The notes beneath the pieces were generated by a model that searched no databases, had not been told where the DNA came from, and saw only the letters and a program-made list of their open reading frames with translations. From Lingula anatina (lineage: Eukaryota > Brachiopoda > Lingulata > Lingulida > Lingulidae): a stretch of 64,000 nucleotides of DNA. This document shows positions 1 through 13,100 of the stretch, piece by piece (the stretch's first letter is position 1; each line of letters begins with the position of its first letter). The position numbers and the translations under genes were made by a program. The stretch spans positions 95,385 to 159,384 of the forward strand of contig NW_019775535.1 in NCBI RefSeq assembly GCF_001039355.2, read 5' to 3'.

Positions 1-2344
1 AATGACTTTGCCAGAGCCAACATCTTGTCTCTGTCATCCACAGCCAAGGGATCATCTGGGTCCAAAAATGGGTTCGCTTCTTCATTCTCCTTAGCTTCAT
101 TCTGTGAAAAAAAAAATCAGTTCAGCTGTTGTACTGTCTTATTCCCAACACTAGTGATGATCGACATAACATAAAATATGAAAAAGTCTAAAATGTGAGT
201 CCCCGCATGTGTGATTACTAATATCTATATTTTGGTACAATTTCAAAGAGCTGGGTTATGTCAAAAGAGAATGGGAAAATCAAAAGCCATAAAAAAAAAT
301 GCCCAATAAGATAAATTTGACTAATGCACAATTCCTAACATTTAAGTTTCAACTAAAAAGGTGAATAAGTACACAAAAAATAATTAGCATGATACAATAA
401 TCCATAGTTTATACACGATGCATTTTAAAGTTACCAATCATTTAAAGGATAAATTTTTTTTTTGCTTAAAACAGCATCCAATTTTTGTTATCTTTTTTAT
501 CCATCTTCCATTTTAAAATTTATGTTCTACCATAGAACTGTTACAATGCAAAATGTTTAGCATTACACAGTGCAAATTTCAATTACAGATGGAAATTAAA
601 AAGCAATATGCATTATGACATAATTGGCCAGTGATAATATAATAAGGAAAGTCCTATAATAAATTTTTAAAATTAAACGTGTGACTTAAGATCAGCTGGG
701 CAAAACTGGAAAAATATAGAGGACTTCAGAAAAAATTTACATTAGTCCCATTAACTGCCCATATCATGAAATTATCTGCAACAAAAATAAAATAAAATAA
801 ACAAATAAATAAAATTAAGATAAGACATTCAAATATTCAGCCTCCTATCTTAATATAAGAAAATTTAAAAAAATGTATGTGAAAACATTTTATGAATCTA
901 GAGTGAACTGTATTCCCAAATAGCAATTTTGTCTAAAAAGAAAAAAAAACACACTTTTTAAATTTTCCCGCCACGCCATCCATCAATAGTGATTGACAGC
1001 TGTAATCAATCAGCCATGACCTCTGCCGCGCTTTAACAAAAACTCCCACTAACAACGCATCTGCTGAAATCACTAAATAATCCACTTCACTGTCTTCAGT
1101 CTACTGATCTATAAATAGAACACGCTCAACGCCGGCTCTTCTGCTCGGCTAAACTTCCCATAATCCTCTGTTACCAATCAAATCGATGTGATCAATAAAA
1201 TGTAGGTCATGCTGTATCATTAAATCATCGATGAGGTCTCCAGGTAACCCCACTAATGTCTAGTGAATCGTAATCTGACAAGTTGCTTCGCGCAGGTGTC
1301 TCGCGCTGCTGCTAGGTAATACAATATGATGACCTCATTAACATAATGCTATCCTGTAAAGATTTGTGTATTTTTATTTCCTAGTCAAAATGTTATGAAT
1401 TACTTACAAGTATTCCTGAAAATCCATACAAAATTACCACAGTCTGTCTGAGCACTATATACGTCTTTCTAGATATCGTCTTTGCTCTAAGCCGGTGAAC
1501 CAAAAACACAGCCGTGATAATATTGCATGAAAAGTAATTTTCATCGGAAAAATGTTTTCCTTGTTATCCAGTGAGAAATGCTCAGAATTAGAATCTTGTC
1601 ACGACAAAACAACATTAAAGCAATATTTGCAAAAAAATATATACGCGCAATGCGCTGTGCAATTTCGACCCCTTGTCTAGGTAAACTCCACAGGCAACAT
1701 GGCGGCTCATTAATCGGTCGCATTATTGATAGCTTCTGACATATGTGCTTTCTTTCCACCAACCAAACACTGATCTAAATCATAAGATTCCACTAATGTT
1801 CGATTTTTGTGATGCCCTACAGTTTTTATCAGGAGTGAACTCCGCTTACGGTCTAGTTTTCCATATAAAAACACGGATGAATTCAGACACCTAGAAAATA
1901 TGCAAGGAAAAATACTAAAATGGCGTCGCTCCCGGTCAGGCTATTTAACAGCATAAGGGTACACACATACTATCGTCTAGCCGCCATTTGCACGACTGAC
2001 AAAGGATGTGATCATTTTTATTCACAATTTCTGAAGGCCCCCACCCCTTCCCACGTGAGGGATACCCCCTACAAACATAGTCCACAAACTGCTTTAGTTT
2101 GTTTTCAAAACGATTTTCATTAAATACTGGCTGTAGAAGGAGCCTTGATGGACGAAATTATGCAGTTTTTATAACTTACCAATATATTACGAGTAAGTTC
2201 GGTGTATGAGAACTCCGGGCAGGTCTTTGAAGTGCTTTTCGTGAGGGTCAAGTTAAATCGAAGCGTTGGGATTTCCTTCTTTTCCTTATTTTTCGACTGA
2301 ACTGGGCCTACAGCAGTCAGCTGGATCCTCTTCGCTTCTGCCAT
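1..2344 (-). CDS. UBN: Ubinuclein (UBN1/UBN2) homologue, coding exons 1-2, continues off the left edge
   Basis: Ubinuclein is the HIRA histone-chaperone complex subunit for replication-independent H3.3 deposition in the nucleus. Exon 1 is complement 2180-2344: ATG at 2344, 55 codons, ending TTG|gtaagt. Exon 2 is complement 1-101 after a polypyrimidine-cag acceptor, phase 0, truncated by the window edge. Exon 1 contains CPEFSYTELTRNI, matching the vertebrate UBN1 N-terminal block CPEFFYPELVKNI. Exon 2 contains NPFLDPDD and, later, MLALAKS, matching the region before the conserved ubinuclein HRD domain (DPFND... ALARKFEEKYGG). The ~2.1 kb intron has no other gene. The HRD domain itself lies outside the window. 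Identity rests on these two blocks in the right order and phase; UBN1 versus UBN2 cannot be decided. Confidence 0.85.
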
Positions 2345-2557
2345 GGTGCTTTCATTTGCAATCTAGTCATATCTTTTCCGAAAACTGAGATGATTGGATC
2401 TCCTATATTAATTTCTCGTACAATTCTGCCGCCATTTTGTGCCTGTCTAGGGACAATGCGCACGCGCGACCTATTTATAGCAACTCGTGCAAAGGAATGT
2501 AAATAAAGCCACGCGGTTACAGAGCGAACCATATATTCATAATTTCTTTTGTTATTT
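976..2557. repeat. 1,582-bp near-perfect direct duplicate, left copy
   Basis: Bases 976-2557 recur at 3255-4836 with a constant offset of 2279. The only difference I found is C at 2143 versus A at 4422. The left copy runs straight into the N gap. It holds the ubinuclein promoter, exon 1 and the start of intron 1. Confidence 0.95.
2457..2468. promoter_or_regulatory. NRF1-type site in the ubinuclein promoter
   Basis: TGCGCACGCGCG fits the palindromic NRF-1 consensus YGCGCAYGCGCR. It lies ~115 bp upstream of the ubinuclein ATG. A CGCCATTTT (YY1-like) motif lies at about 2430, and other ATGGCG/CGCCAT motifs lie near 1697, 1919 and 1979. NRF1 plus YY1 sites are typical of TATA-less housekeeping promoters. 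The copy at 4736-4747 is in the duplicate block. Confidence 0.5.
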
Positions 2558-3254
2558 NNNNNNNNNNNNNNNNNNNNNNNNNNNNNNNNNNNNNNNNNNN
2601 NNNNNNNNNNNNNNNNNNNNNNNNNNNNNNNNNNNNNNNNNNNNNNNNNNNNNNNNNNNNNNNNNNNNNNNNNNNNNNNNNNNNNNNNNNNNNNNNNNNN
2701 NNNNNNNNNNNNNNNNNNNNNNNNNNNNNNNNNNNNNNNNNNNNNNNNNNNNNNNNNNNNNNNNNNNNNNNNNNNNNNNNNNNNNNNNNNNNNNNNNNNN
2801 NNNNNNNNNNNNNNNNNNNNNNNNNNNNNNNNNNNNNNNNNNNNNNNNNNNNNNNNNNNNNNNNNNNNNNNNNNNNNNNNNNNNNNNNNNNNNNNNNNNN
2901 NNNNNNNNNNNNNNNNNNNNNNNNNNNNNNNNNNNNNNNNNNNNNNNNNNNNNNNNNNNNNNNNNNNNNNNNNNNNNNNNNNNNNNNNNNNNNNNNNNNN
3001 NNNNNNNNNNNNNNNNNNNNNNNNNNNNNNNNNNNNNNNNNNNNNNNNNNNNNNNNNNNNNNNNNNNNNNNNNNNNNNNNNNNNNNNNNNNNNNNNNNNN
3101 NNNNNNNNNNNNNNNNNNNNNNNNNNNNNNNNNNNNNNNNNNNNNNNNNNNNNNNNNNNNNNNNNNNNNNNNNNNNNNNNNNNNNNNNNNNNNNNNNNNN
3201 NNNNNNNNNNNNNNNNNNNNNNNNNNNNNNNNNNNNNNNNNNNNNNNNNNNNNN
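2558..3254. other. Assembly gap (697 N)
   Basis: An unbroken run of N between the two duplicate blocks. Any reading frame through it is meaningless. Confidence 1.
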
Positions 3255-4836
3255 CCATCCATCAATAGTGATTGACAGCTGTAATCAATCAGCCATGACC
3301 TCTGCCGCGCTTTAACAAAAACTCCCACTAACAACGCATCTGCTGAAATCACTAAATAATCCACTTCACTGTCTTCAGTCTACTGATCTATAAATAGAAC
3401 ACGCTCAACGCCGGCTCTTCTGCTCGGCTAAACTTCCCATAATCCTCTGTTACCAATCAAATCGATGTGATCAATAAAATGTAGGTCATGCTGTATCATT
3501 AAATCATCGATGAGGTCTCCAGGTAACCCCACTAATGTCTAGTGAATCGTAATCTGACAAGTTGCTTCGCGCAGGTGTCTCGCGCTGCTGCTAGGTAATA
3601 CAATATGATGACCTCATTAACATAATGCTATCCTGTAAAGATTTGTGTATTTTTATTTCCTAGTCAAAATGTTATGAATTACTTACAAGTATTCCTGAAA
3701 ATCCATACAAAATTACCACAGTCTGTCTGAGCACTATATACGTCTTTCTAGATATCGTCTTTGCTCTAAGCCGGTGAACCAAAAACACAGCCGTGATAAT
3801 ATTGCATGAAAAGTAATTTTCATCGGAAAAATGTTTTCCTTGTTATCCAGTGAGAAATGCTCAGAATTAGAATCTTGTCACGACAAAACAACATTAAAGC
3901 AATATTTGCAAAAAAATATATACGCGCAATGCGCTGTGCAATTTCGACCCCTTGTCTAGGTAAACTCCACAGGCAACATGGCGGCTCATTAATCGGTCGC
4001 ATTATTGATAGCTTCTGACATATGTGCTTTCTTTCCACCAACCAAACACTGATCTAAATCATAAGATTCCACTAATGTTCGATTTTTGTGATGCCCTACA
4101 GTTTTTATCAGGAGTGAACTCCGCTTACGGTCTAGTTTTCCATATAAAAACACGGATGAATTCAGACACCTAGAAAATATGCAAGGAAAAATACTAAAAT
4201 GGCGTCGCTCCCGGTCAGGCTATTTAACAGCATAAGGGTACACACATACTATCGTCTAGCCGCCATTTGCACGACTGACAAAGGATGTGATCATTTTTAT
4301 TCACAATTTCTGAAGGCCCCCACCCCTTCCCACGTGAGGGATACCCCCTACAAACATAGTCCACAAACTGCTTTAGTTTGTTTTCAAAACGATTTTCATT
4401 AAATACTGGCTGTAGAAGGAGACTTGATGGACGAAATTATGCAGTTTTTATAACTTACCAATATATTACGAGTAAGTTCGGTGTATGAGAACTCCGGGCA
4501 GGTCTTTGAAGTGCTTTTCGTGAGGGTCAAGTTAAATCGAAGCGTTGGGATTTCCTTCTTTTCCTTATTTTTCGACTGAACTGGGCCTACAGCAGTCAGC
4601 TGGATCCTCTTCGCTTCTGCCATGGTGCTTTCATTTGCAATCTAGTCATATCTTTTCCGAAAACTGAGATGATTGGATCTCCTATATTAATTTCTCGTAC
4701 AATTCTGCCGCCATTTTGTGCCTGTCTAGGGACAATGCGCACGCGCGACCTATTTATAGCAACTCGTGCAAAGGAATGTAAATAAAGCCACGCGGTTACA
4801 GAGCGAACCATATATTCATAATTTCTTTTGTTATTT
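3255..4836. repeat. 1,582-bp near-perfect direct duplicate, right copy
   Basis: This copy begins at the first base after the gap and ends exactly where the left copy hits the gap, as expected for two contig ends that overlap but were not merged. Unique sequence resumes at 4837. Confidence 0.95.
4459..4623 (-). other. Second copy of ubinuclein exon 1 (probable assembly duplicate)
   Basis: This segment repeats the exon 1 at 2180-2344 with the same start, the same 55 codons and the same gtaagt donor. It sits in a block (3255-4836) that duplicates 976-2557 across a run of N. No second copy of exon 2 is seen between 4459 and the gap. It is most simply the same exon sequenced twice rather than a functional alternative first exon. 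Confidence 0.75.
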
Positions 4837-5285
4837 TTTTCGCTATCTTTATTTCAAATAACAGACATATAAAAAGTATACAACCGATAAAGACAGAAAT
4901 ATGATTAAGCAGTTTGTCATTTCATTATGAACTCTTGTTTTAAATTCAACGGCGTTTCAAGACATGTACACTGTACATGTACCCAGTACATGTACAGTGT
5001 AGAATTTAATAGATTCGGGGACAACACAACATTATTGTAGATCCAACTCCGTGTAAGGAACGACAAAATCAACGCAAAAACATAAATGATAATTATTTTG
5101 AATTTGATATATGTATTAAGGCTAGATAGGTTCAAGTTTTGCTGTGTCATAGCCAGTCATTTGTTCAACTACAAACAAAACTTGGATGACAAAGGACGCC
5201 AGTTATGACAGAGAAAATCATAGATGTATCCTTTCCGACAGGAAATTGGAAGAGTAATATATCCCCGCCACTTCTCCCTCCCCAA

Positions 5286-5344
<59 letters not shown>

Positions 5345-5614
5345 CAAAGTTCTATGAGGACGAAAAACACGGCAAAATGGCTATATTAAATAAAAATTTG
5401 TGGTGATGGTGTTGATGGCAGTGGGTGGAAAACCATCTGTTCCTACAACCGGGTATCTCTTAAGTGCTCAATGTTGTCTTTGTTTAAAACCTTTAAAGCG
5501 TCCGTTATGGCTAAGAACTGTTATTGTATGATATCGATATTCTTCTTTTTATAGACTAGCGCTAGGTAAAATTCCCCATCAAAGCAAATTATCATGCACC
5601 TATGTGTATGCCAG

Positions 5615-5653
<39 letters not shown>

Positions 5654-7100
5654 CATTTCAGCAGATTGGGGGTGGGGGTCTGATCCATCGCATCCAGCAT
5701 TTCCTGTCCACATATTTTTACAATAGGTTCTGATTACTTATTTGACATGTTAATCTGAGTTATTTAATGCTTTTCAAGTGAAAACTGAACCTGTTCTTTT
5801 GTCGGTGCCAAATGAATCACGCTTGATATCAGTGTGCCTTATACAAGTGTACAATATTTCATGCTATTTGTGGTCCCTATGACTACCATAATCCCAACTT
5901 CACTGCCTTTATACTGATGTAAATGTATGTGTGTGTCTGCGTGCGCGCGCGCGCGTGTGTATAATACATTAATGATTAACTCTGTATAAATCTAATGCCT
6001 CAAGTTTCTCTTTTAGGAGTCTAATTTGCTAATAAATGGACGTGTGAAGGCTGTACCAAATGGAGTCACTGGTCGATCTAAGATTTGGCTAAAAGTTGAG
6101 GCGGGACAGGGGGAAAAATTAAATAATCATAAAAATATAGTATATCTTATATTAAACAGCATACGAGTGTTTACCATAATATGCAAGACGCACAGAGGGG
6201 AGATTGTCTCACTCTATTTTTTTTCTTATTTATTTATTTTATTTTTTGGGGGGTGGATGGGGGTAGAGGTACTCCTGGACCTAAGGGAGGGGTACTTGCC
6301 CAATCTGCCCACCCTGGATCTACCTATAATACTGTAGTAGTTAACCAGAACTTCGAGGAATAAAAAAAACGTTTTATTCATTCTGTATCAGAAACACCAA
6401 TTATCCTGGCGGCTGAAAGCACATCAGCTCATGAAACTCGATAAAAAAAGAAAGGTGCTGAATCCCAAAGTCATAAATAGCCTATTCTTCTCTTTTTAAC
6501 AAGATTACATTATCTGCCTTTCAAACATGGTAATACAAATACGTTTGAGTCCTTTTTTTCCTTATATCAAGTGATTCATTGAAGAGAAGGCGCATTACAT
6601 GAAATTTGCTGTCCAAAATGTACCTTTTCTTTTTATCTTGAAAAAGAACCTTTTCATTACAAAGGTATATATTACATCAATCATTAATTAATTCTTAGGA
6701 TATATAGCAATCAACATTTCTAAGTGTTTCATCCGTATAAAGTAACATTAAAATACGTAAAACATAAGTATATGAAACATATCTACAAGCTTCTTATCAA
6801 GCACACGTCTTTCAAAAGAAGTATTCATGACAAGACCTCAATTTTGTCAACTGATTTTTTTAAAGAATTAAGAATCATCATGTAAAAATTACATTTCAGA
6901 AGAAATTAAATCGATGTTTTGAAAACTTAATTCTCACATTCACGTACACATTCTGAAAATTCTACTGGCCTAAACAAAATTTTACTGCCCGTGGGGGTAC
7001 ATCTAGAACCAGTGGCTAACGTCGCAGATTGATATCATGCATGCTTATTCTGTAGCATTAGTAATCAGTGATACAAACAAAAAAGAGATAAATGTTCTTT
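4837..7100. other. Gene-free spacer with microsatellites
   Basis: No gene seen between the ubinuclein promoter and PAL-like copy A. It holds a TAA tract (5286-5344), a TATC tract (5615-5653) and a GT/GC tract (about 5924-5960). A palindromic string of CATGTACA-type motifs lies near 4963-5000. Short frames here lack family resemblance. A GGTCGATCTAAGA/CCTGGATCTACC pair near 6070 and 6310 may be the ends of a diverged hAT-like element. Confidence 0.6.
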
Positions 7101-9731
7101 TCAAGGCTCTTCAAAGGCAGATAATAAAACGTTTTCAAAGTCTCCATTTTGAACAGCTGATAAAATCTTCTCCAGCCACGTGTCAATTGCTGCCTGGCCG
7201 TGGTAAAATGGCACTCCCACCGTGTGACGTATGTACCAGTACGCCTTCTTCGTTCCTATACGAAAAAAGTCTATTTTAAGTGTGCTGAAATAACTAATAA
7301 TTTGATCCTTTAAAGATTTAAAGTCGTAAGCAGTAGTAAGCACTTCAACTTAATTTTGAATTATGATTTTTGTCAGGACTTCCTTTAACCATAATTATTC
7401 CTCATAACGGTCTTAATTTTAAAATGTTCAATTATCAAAATAAAATAAAATAAAAGCAGCCTACCTGTTCCTAGACAATCAACAGTCCCTAAATGACCAT
7501 TACACGCATCAGACATCAGTGATTTCATAGCGACACATATCTCATTTCGGATGTCTTCTTCTTTGTGACCATTTTTAGGAATTTTCTCCGCAAACTTAGC
7601 TGCAGATTCCTCTGGGTGGAACAGGAAATCATACCATTTGTTTTCTTTAAGGAACGTGGCAAGGAATTCCTTTTGGCGTTTCCCCATTTTGCGCATTGAA
7701 CTTATTACCTAAAAAGATAACATTCGCTTTCAATGCAGAATAGTTCCGATTTTCTTTTTCATTTAGATTGTTTTGATATTCTGGATGTGTCTATCTTGTT
7801 ATCGAACATGAATTCACATTTATGTAACTGGAGAAGCGATTTTAAATGTAACACGTTCTTTTACTTCAGTTTGTTTATATGATGATAAAAACAACTTGCC
7901 ATACATTCCAGTATTTTTTCTAGCGCGACTGGGATGCTATCTTTCGCGAAATAATGTTTTTTAAACAACACGTGTTCAGTATGTGGTAAATGCTTACCTC
8001 ATTACGCAGATATCTCAGGTCCAAGGCCTGACACAGTAAACACAAATGATTCGCTAGCATCATCTGTAATATCTCCAGCGCTTCTCGAGTAAGACGAGAA
8101 CTGACGAGAGCCATGGAGTTGACAGATTGATTCTGGCATTCAGCAGAGAGCACGTGGTTGGACATTGGATTGGCCAGGTGATCTAACTCTGACATGTACG
8201 ATGCCATGGCAGTATCAGCTCCTTTGAAACCAAAATCGAGATTGACGTCTGATCCGCAGAGATTTGGCGGAAGGTCGTGGTTAATGCGATGGTTGACGAT
8301 TTCTTGCAATTGTGCCAATAGAAGCTTCCCACAGACCTGCAGTGCTTGGCGAGTTTGATCTAATGTTATTGAAAGCGTTTCTCCTTGAAAATTGCCTCCA
8401 TGAGCAATGGTGTCGGTGCGGTGGTCGATGACCGGGTTGTCATTGGCACAATTCAGTTCCACGTTTATTCGTCGACAGGCCTCTTTGAGAGTCTCGATCA
8501 CCGGGCCTAGCCATTGTGGGGCCGTCCTTATGCTGTAGCGGTCTTGTTTCAAAGACCCGTACGTATCAGGTAGATGCATCTCTAACGTCGAAACGGCGAG
8601 TCGACTTCCGTCCAATATTTTTAACATGTTGTTGGAAACTTCTTTCAAACCGACGTGCTGAAGGCAAGCATGGTGGACTGGATGGAAACTTTCCATTTTA
8701 CCTTGTAGTGCTTCTACGGCCAGCCCTGTGCAAATCTGTGTTAGAAGGACAGCAATGTTGGCTTCATAAATGGTTTGAGCGGCGGTACCAGCAGCGAAGG
8801 AGGTGGCATTGATAATGGCGAGTCCTTCTTTTGGTCCCATCACCAATGGTTCTAGATTGGCTTCTTTAAGGGCAACAGGACATGGCATGATTTGACCTCT
8901 GACCATTACGTTGATATCTTCTCTTCCGATCATGGCTGCTGCTATATAACCCAAAGGCATCAAGTCACCACTGGCGCTGACAGAACCACGCAGAGGAACG
9001 ATAGGAACGATATCGTTATTAATCATGGCTACCAGTAACTGTACCACGTCTGGTCGTACTCCTGAGTAAGCCTTAGCGAGACAATTGGCCCTTGTGACCA
9101 TTACAGCGCGCACCATGTCTGGAGGAAAGTGTTCGACCCATCCCGGCATTGATGTGTTGTATCAAAGCTTTCTGCAACTTTTCTAACTCCAGAGTGCGGG
9201 TATCAGCGCTGTTTCCAAACCCTGTATTTATACCGTATATGACGAGCTTTTCCTCTGTGATTTTCCTTTTAAGATATTTAGCGTTCAACGCCATTTCATC
9301 TACGGCCTGTTCAGAGATTTCCAACTTTATGTTTGTGCTATTACTGCATTCAACCACCTGTCCGTAACAAAATTCTCCATATTATCCAAAATGGCGATTA
9401 TTTAACAATAAAATATTTAAAGATATAATGTACACAGGGGTGTTCGTAATTTGATCCTAATACATATACTTGTATCACTTACGACTTGGAAAATAAAAGC
9501 TTTTAAGATTTTAAGCATTACAGACATTCGAAGACATTTTTTGATACAATTTACATTTTATAAGCTATTTATAGTATTTAATAAACTGCTGAAATCATAC
9601 GGTAAATAATTTACTTGTGCGAGGTTGAGGCAACTGCCGTCTATAGTAACTTTTTCAGCGTTCTTGAGCAATTTTCTCTTCTGCATTAATTCCACTGTGA
9701 GTCTGATATGAGTTGTGTCGTCCGACATCAT
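7101..9731 (-). CDS. PAL/TAL-type aromatic amino acid ammonia-lyase, copy A, with a +1 frameshift
   Basis: Enzymes of this family remove ammonia from phenylalanine or tyrosine to give cinnamate or coumarate, using an MIO cofactor formed from Ala-Ser-Gly. Exons are complement 9615-9731, 7998-9357, 7465-7708 and 7101-7255, all with GT-AG borders and matching phases; about 623 residues if read through. Visible: catalytic-type Tyr in IYGINTGFGNSADTRT, MIO motif SVSASGDLMPLGYIA, NDNPVID, HGGNFQG and KQDRYSIRTAPQWLGP, all PAL-like rather than HAL-like. SADTRT recalls fungal PALs. The selectivity pair is His-Ile (LIQHINAG). Two adjacent ATGs open exon 1. Exon 2 is 1360 nt, not 1359: one extra base at 9129 breaks the frame after GMGRT. 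It may be a pseudogene or an assembly error. Exon 1 and the start of exon 2 differ clearly from copies B and C, while the centre is nearly identical. Confidence 0.9.
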
Positions 9732-10013
9732 TATGTTTTCAGGAGTGTCAGAGCACTATTATATACTGCTGATCCTTACTGCTGAAAAGGACAAAATGAT
9801 CATTGAGTGTGAGCGTTTGCGGGCCAGGGACATGAGAGGGAGAGAGAACAGACTTACGAGAAGTACCATTCATGGTCAACAACGGTTTTTACTAAGATCT
9901 GGCATTACTTTAAGTATCTAAAACGTATTTCATTTCTCTTCCTATCTTATTTCTCTTTCGTTAAGCACACGCGGGGTCGACTGTTACCTTTTAACAGACT
10001 TGTTTTAGCTTCA

Positions 10014-10115
10014 CTCACCTCAGTTTTAGCACACTCCGGATTATTTCGCTTCTGGTTCAGTCTTCTTGTTTGAATGCATTTGTGTCCTTCGTGGGCTGCG
10101 CACCTTCATTATATA
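10014..10115 (-). promoter_or_regulatory. Putative promoter and 5' UTR exon of PAL-like copy A
   Basis: Read on the minus strand, a TATATAAT box at about 10108-10115 is followed by about 90 bp of leader ending GAG|gtgagt (exon end at 10019). This mirrors the TATA plus 5' UTR intron arrangement of copy B. The acceptor joining it to the ATG exon is not certain. Confidence 0.4.
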
Positions 10116-13100
10116 TGGTCAGTGCACGTGACTGATATTAATTGAATACAGAGGCCTATCTATCTTGACCATGTTGACTGGACCTTATGTATTATTTTGT
10201 TGACGTATCATTCTGACGTTATCTTATTGCTGAATTAACACACACACACACACACACACACACCTATGCACCTGCATATACACAGTGAATAAAGTGAGGG
10301 GAAATATCAAATATGCACTGAAACTCGCTGAGAATGAAGTGCGTGGCATTGACCCCGCGTGACTTATAATTTTAAAGAAATTAGTATACGGACTGCAAAA
10401 CCAAGCCTCTGTTTTCTCTCAGATTCACCAATTGACGTCCAACAGCTAAGAAGAGATCATGAAAAAATTGCAAATATTGGGACGGTCCTCAAATTCGCAT
10501 CACTGGGTTAAAATAATACATGTATATCAAAACAGCAAAAATCAATTTTGCAACCTTGCTACCAAATCGGAAAATGACTGGTATGCTTTTAAACAATCTA
10601 TAACGTTTCGTAATAGGCAGGCATGAGACAATGCAAGAATTGAAAATCGCGAAAGTGCGTGATACATGTGACCTACTGGCCAAGCCCACCACAGAGTTAA
10701 GTGGTTTTTTACGGTTCAAGCTCGAGCAATGCCCCCTCCCTCACCTTTAAAAATAGCCTTCACCCCTGTTCCCCCCCCCCCCCAAAAAAAAACAACAGTA
10801 TAAGCACCAAAGCGAGATAAAACCAAGCACTTTTTCTTCATTGTGCCCTTACAGCATCATTATCCTCATGTTAAAACAACTTTGTAATTCCCAACAAGAA
10901 GATAGGAAAAAAATTAACATTGTGCCCCACACCCCTTAGGAATAGCCGGATTCTGGTCATGGTTACAGATGTAGAACAAGAAAATACATTTAACAGAACA
11001 TCTTCCTTCAACTTTTAATTTAACGGCTAGTAGGGACAGGTGTCATGATCATTACATTATTATACTTATCATTTTACGATCTTATGTAAATAAATATACT
11101 CCAGTTGCATGTTGAAATTCAATAAAAGAAAAAGACACGCTAACATGATTAAATATACATGATTTACTTTTCATGTCAAGCCTTACTAGAATATAATTTG
11201 ATGTTAATTTAGATTATGTCCTCTGTAACTGGCTATGGTCCCTCACTGCACAATCTCACCGATTGTCCAAGAACAAATGTAACCCAAGAACCATTTATTT
11301 GCTGTTTACAGACTATATACAGCCCACGTATTTCTAAAAACTAGAGAAATTAGTAAATATACGGAAACAAACAACGCGTCCCTTGCTCTATTTGGGGGTG
11401 GAGGTGAGGTCGATGAATGCGGAGACCACTCAGGTTCCTGTTTACAGTTGATGAATCGGTTGAGAAACTTCTGGTCTAGCCACTTCAGAGAAGATTAATT
11501 TTGCTGTATGAGGGGTAACCTCATCTTGCTGATACCCCTTCTAAACTCTGTTTGCACCCTTTGGCTCCTGAGCCTCAGTCCATGCCCATGAATAATTTGT
11601 TAAGAACCCCCCCCCCCTGCCTCAACCTCCAGATTTTACTCTGACGGATTGAGTCTATCACTCAAGAAATCGGAGCCATTTCAAAGGAACAGTAAACAGT
11701 ATACATCAAAGTCATCGACAACTTCGCCCGTAGAAATGAAGAGTGTCTTAAGCAGAAAGGAGCACATTTGGAGCACATCCTGATAGCATATTCAAATGAC
11801 AATAAAATATTTGCCAGTAGAGCTTCATGTAGTGGCGATTTGTTTGTAACAGTAGATTTGTAACTTCTCTGGGTTTCAAAAATATATGGAGTGCATAACG
11901 TTTGTTAACATAAAATAAATGGCATTCACGTTCTTAGGTTACATTTATACTCAGGCACACTGTAATTTGTCACGTCCAATATTACCTTACCCCCTTTGTG
12001 ATGTATCAGTCCTTCTCTAAAATCTCAAGAAATATTTTGACACATCATACATCACATAAGCTTAGAATCTTTGTTATCTTTTCGTTATCATCTACCATTT
12101 TATTGTTATTCGTCATGCCAACTTAGAATGCCCCTCTGTATGTAGAGGGGTAATTTACTGTAAATGCTGAGACCTAGTTGCAGGTATCCAGAAATAAATC
12201 TAGAAGTTTTCGAGACACTTGTATGAGTATGAGGTAGACTGTGACTTGTGCACACAGATGCCGTTTGTTTTAAAAAATACAGTCAATGATGATTTGATTG
12301 GATTTATGTCGATCTACCAACTCCCCTAGTAAAATCCCCCTGTGTTAGGCTCGCCGTTGCACGGTACAATATTTTACAGCGGTCATACTAGAATATGGTA
12401 ACAATTTTTTGACAGAATAATTAATGTGCCTGTTGTGGTGGAGGGACACGACCTCTTCAGATAAAAATACATTTTTAACGCAGAATAAATGCCATACATA
12501 ACTCATGATAAGTCTTCAATAAATCATAAATGTGCGGGTCTAAAATTCTACAGCCCAATGTTCTTCACCTTTCACCCTCCATTGTGGGGATTTGAATAAA
12601 ATCAGGTTAGCAGAATTCTGGCAAAGCGAATACGATTTTTGTAAACCATTATTAGATATGCCTTTTGTTTTCCATTAGGTTGTACTGGTAATTGGTGTTC
12701 ATGTTTTCGTATTCATATTTGACTAATGCCCTAGTACATTTTGAAAGCTGAATCCGTGCGTCACTCTCACATTTCAAGGGCATTATTTGCAGCTGTGGAA
12801 AAATATATAAGTCATCGCAGGTTTTATTATTGTTATTGAGGTTAGTTAAAAATAAGTTTGAAAAACTGCGGTTATGTGTATTTTATTCGGAGGTGCCACA
12901 GGGAAGTTCCATCCCTTATGTTTGACGTCTTTTCAGATTTTAAAAATGCAAAGACTGCCTAACAGAGGAAGGTATGGAGCTTTCCTTTGAAAGTTCAAAA
13001 CTTCTATGCATGTGCGAATATTTCTTGAATTTTACCAATTTCGTACTTAGAAACACATTTCCTGCAATATAGTCCTAGCACCTTTTTCCAAAGGACATCC

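Noticed and set aside
1541-1762. Small frame repeated at 3820-4041, and the frame at 1920-2123 repeated at 4199-4402
   Set aside because: They repeat only because the whole block is duplicated around the gap; no family resemblance, and they lie in the ubinuclein promoter or upstream DNA.
2317-3364. Long open frames across 2317-3364 on both strands
   Set aside because: They consist almost entirely of N from the assembly gap.
6026-6363. Frames with a collagen-like GTPGPKGG string
   Set aside because: A single short Gly-Pro stretch in low-complexity DNA, with no repeats or exon signals.
8516-8812. 98-codon antisense frames over PAL-like exon 2 (also 16059-16355 and 22098-22394)
   Set aside because: Conserved only because they shadow the conserved sense coding sequence.
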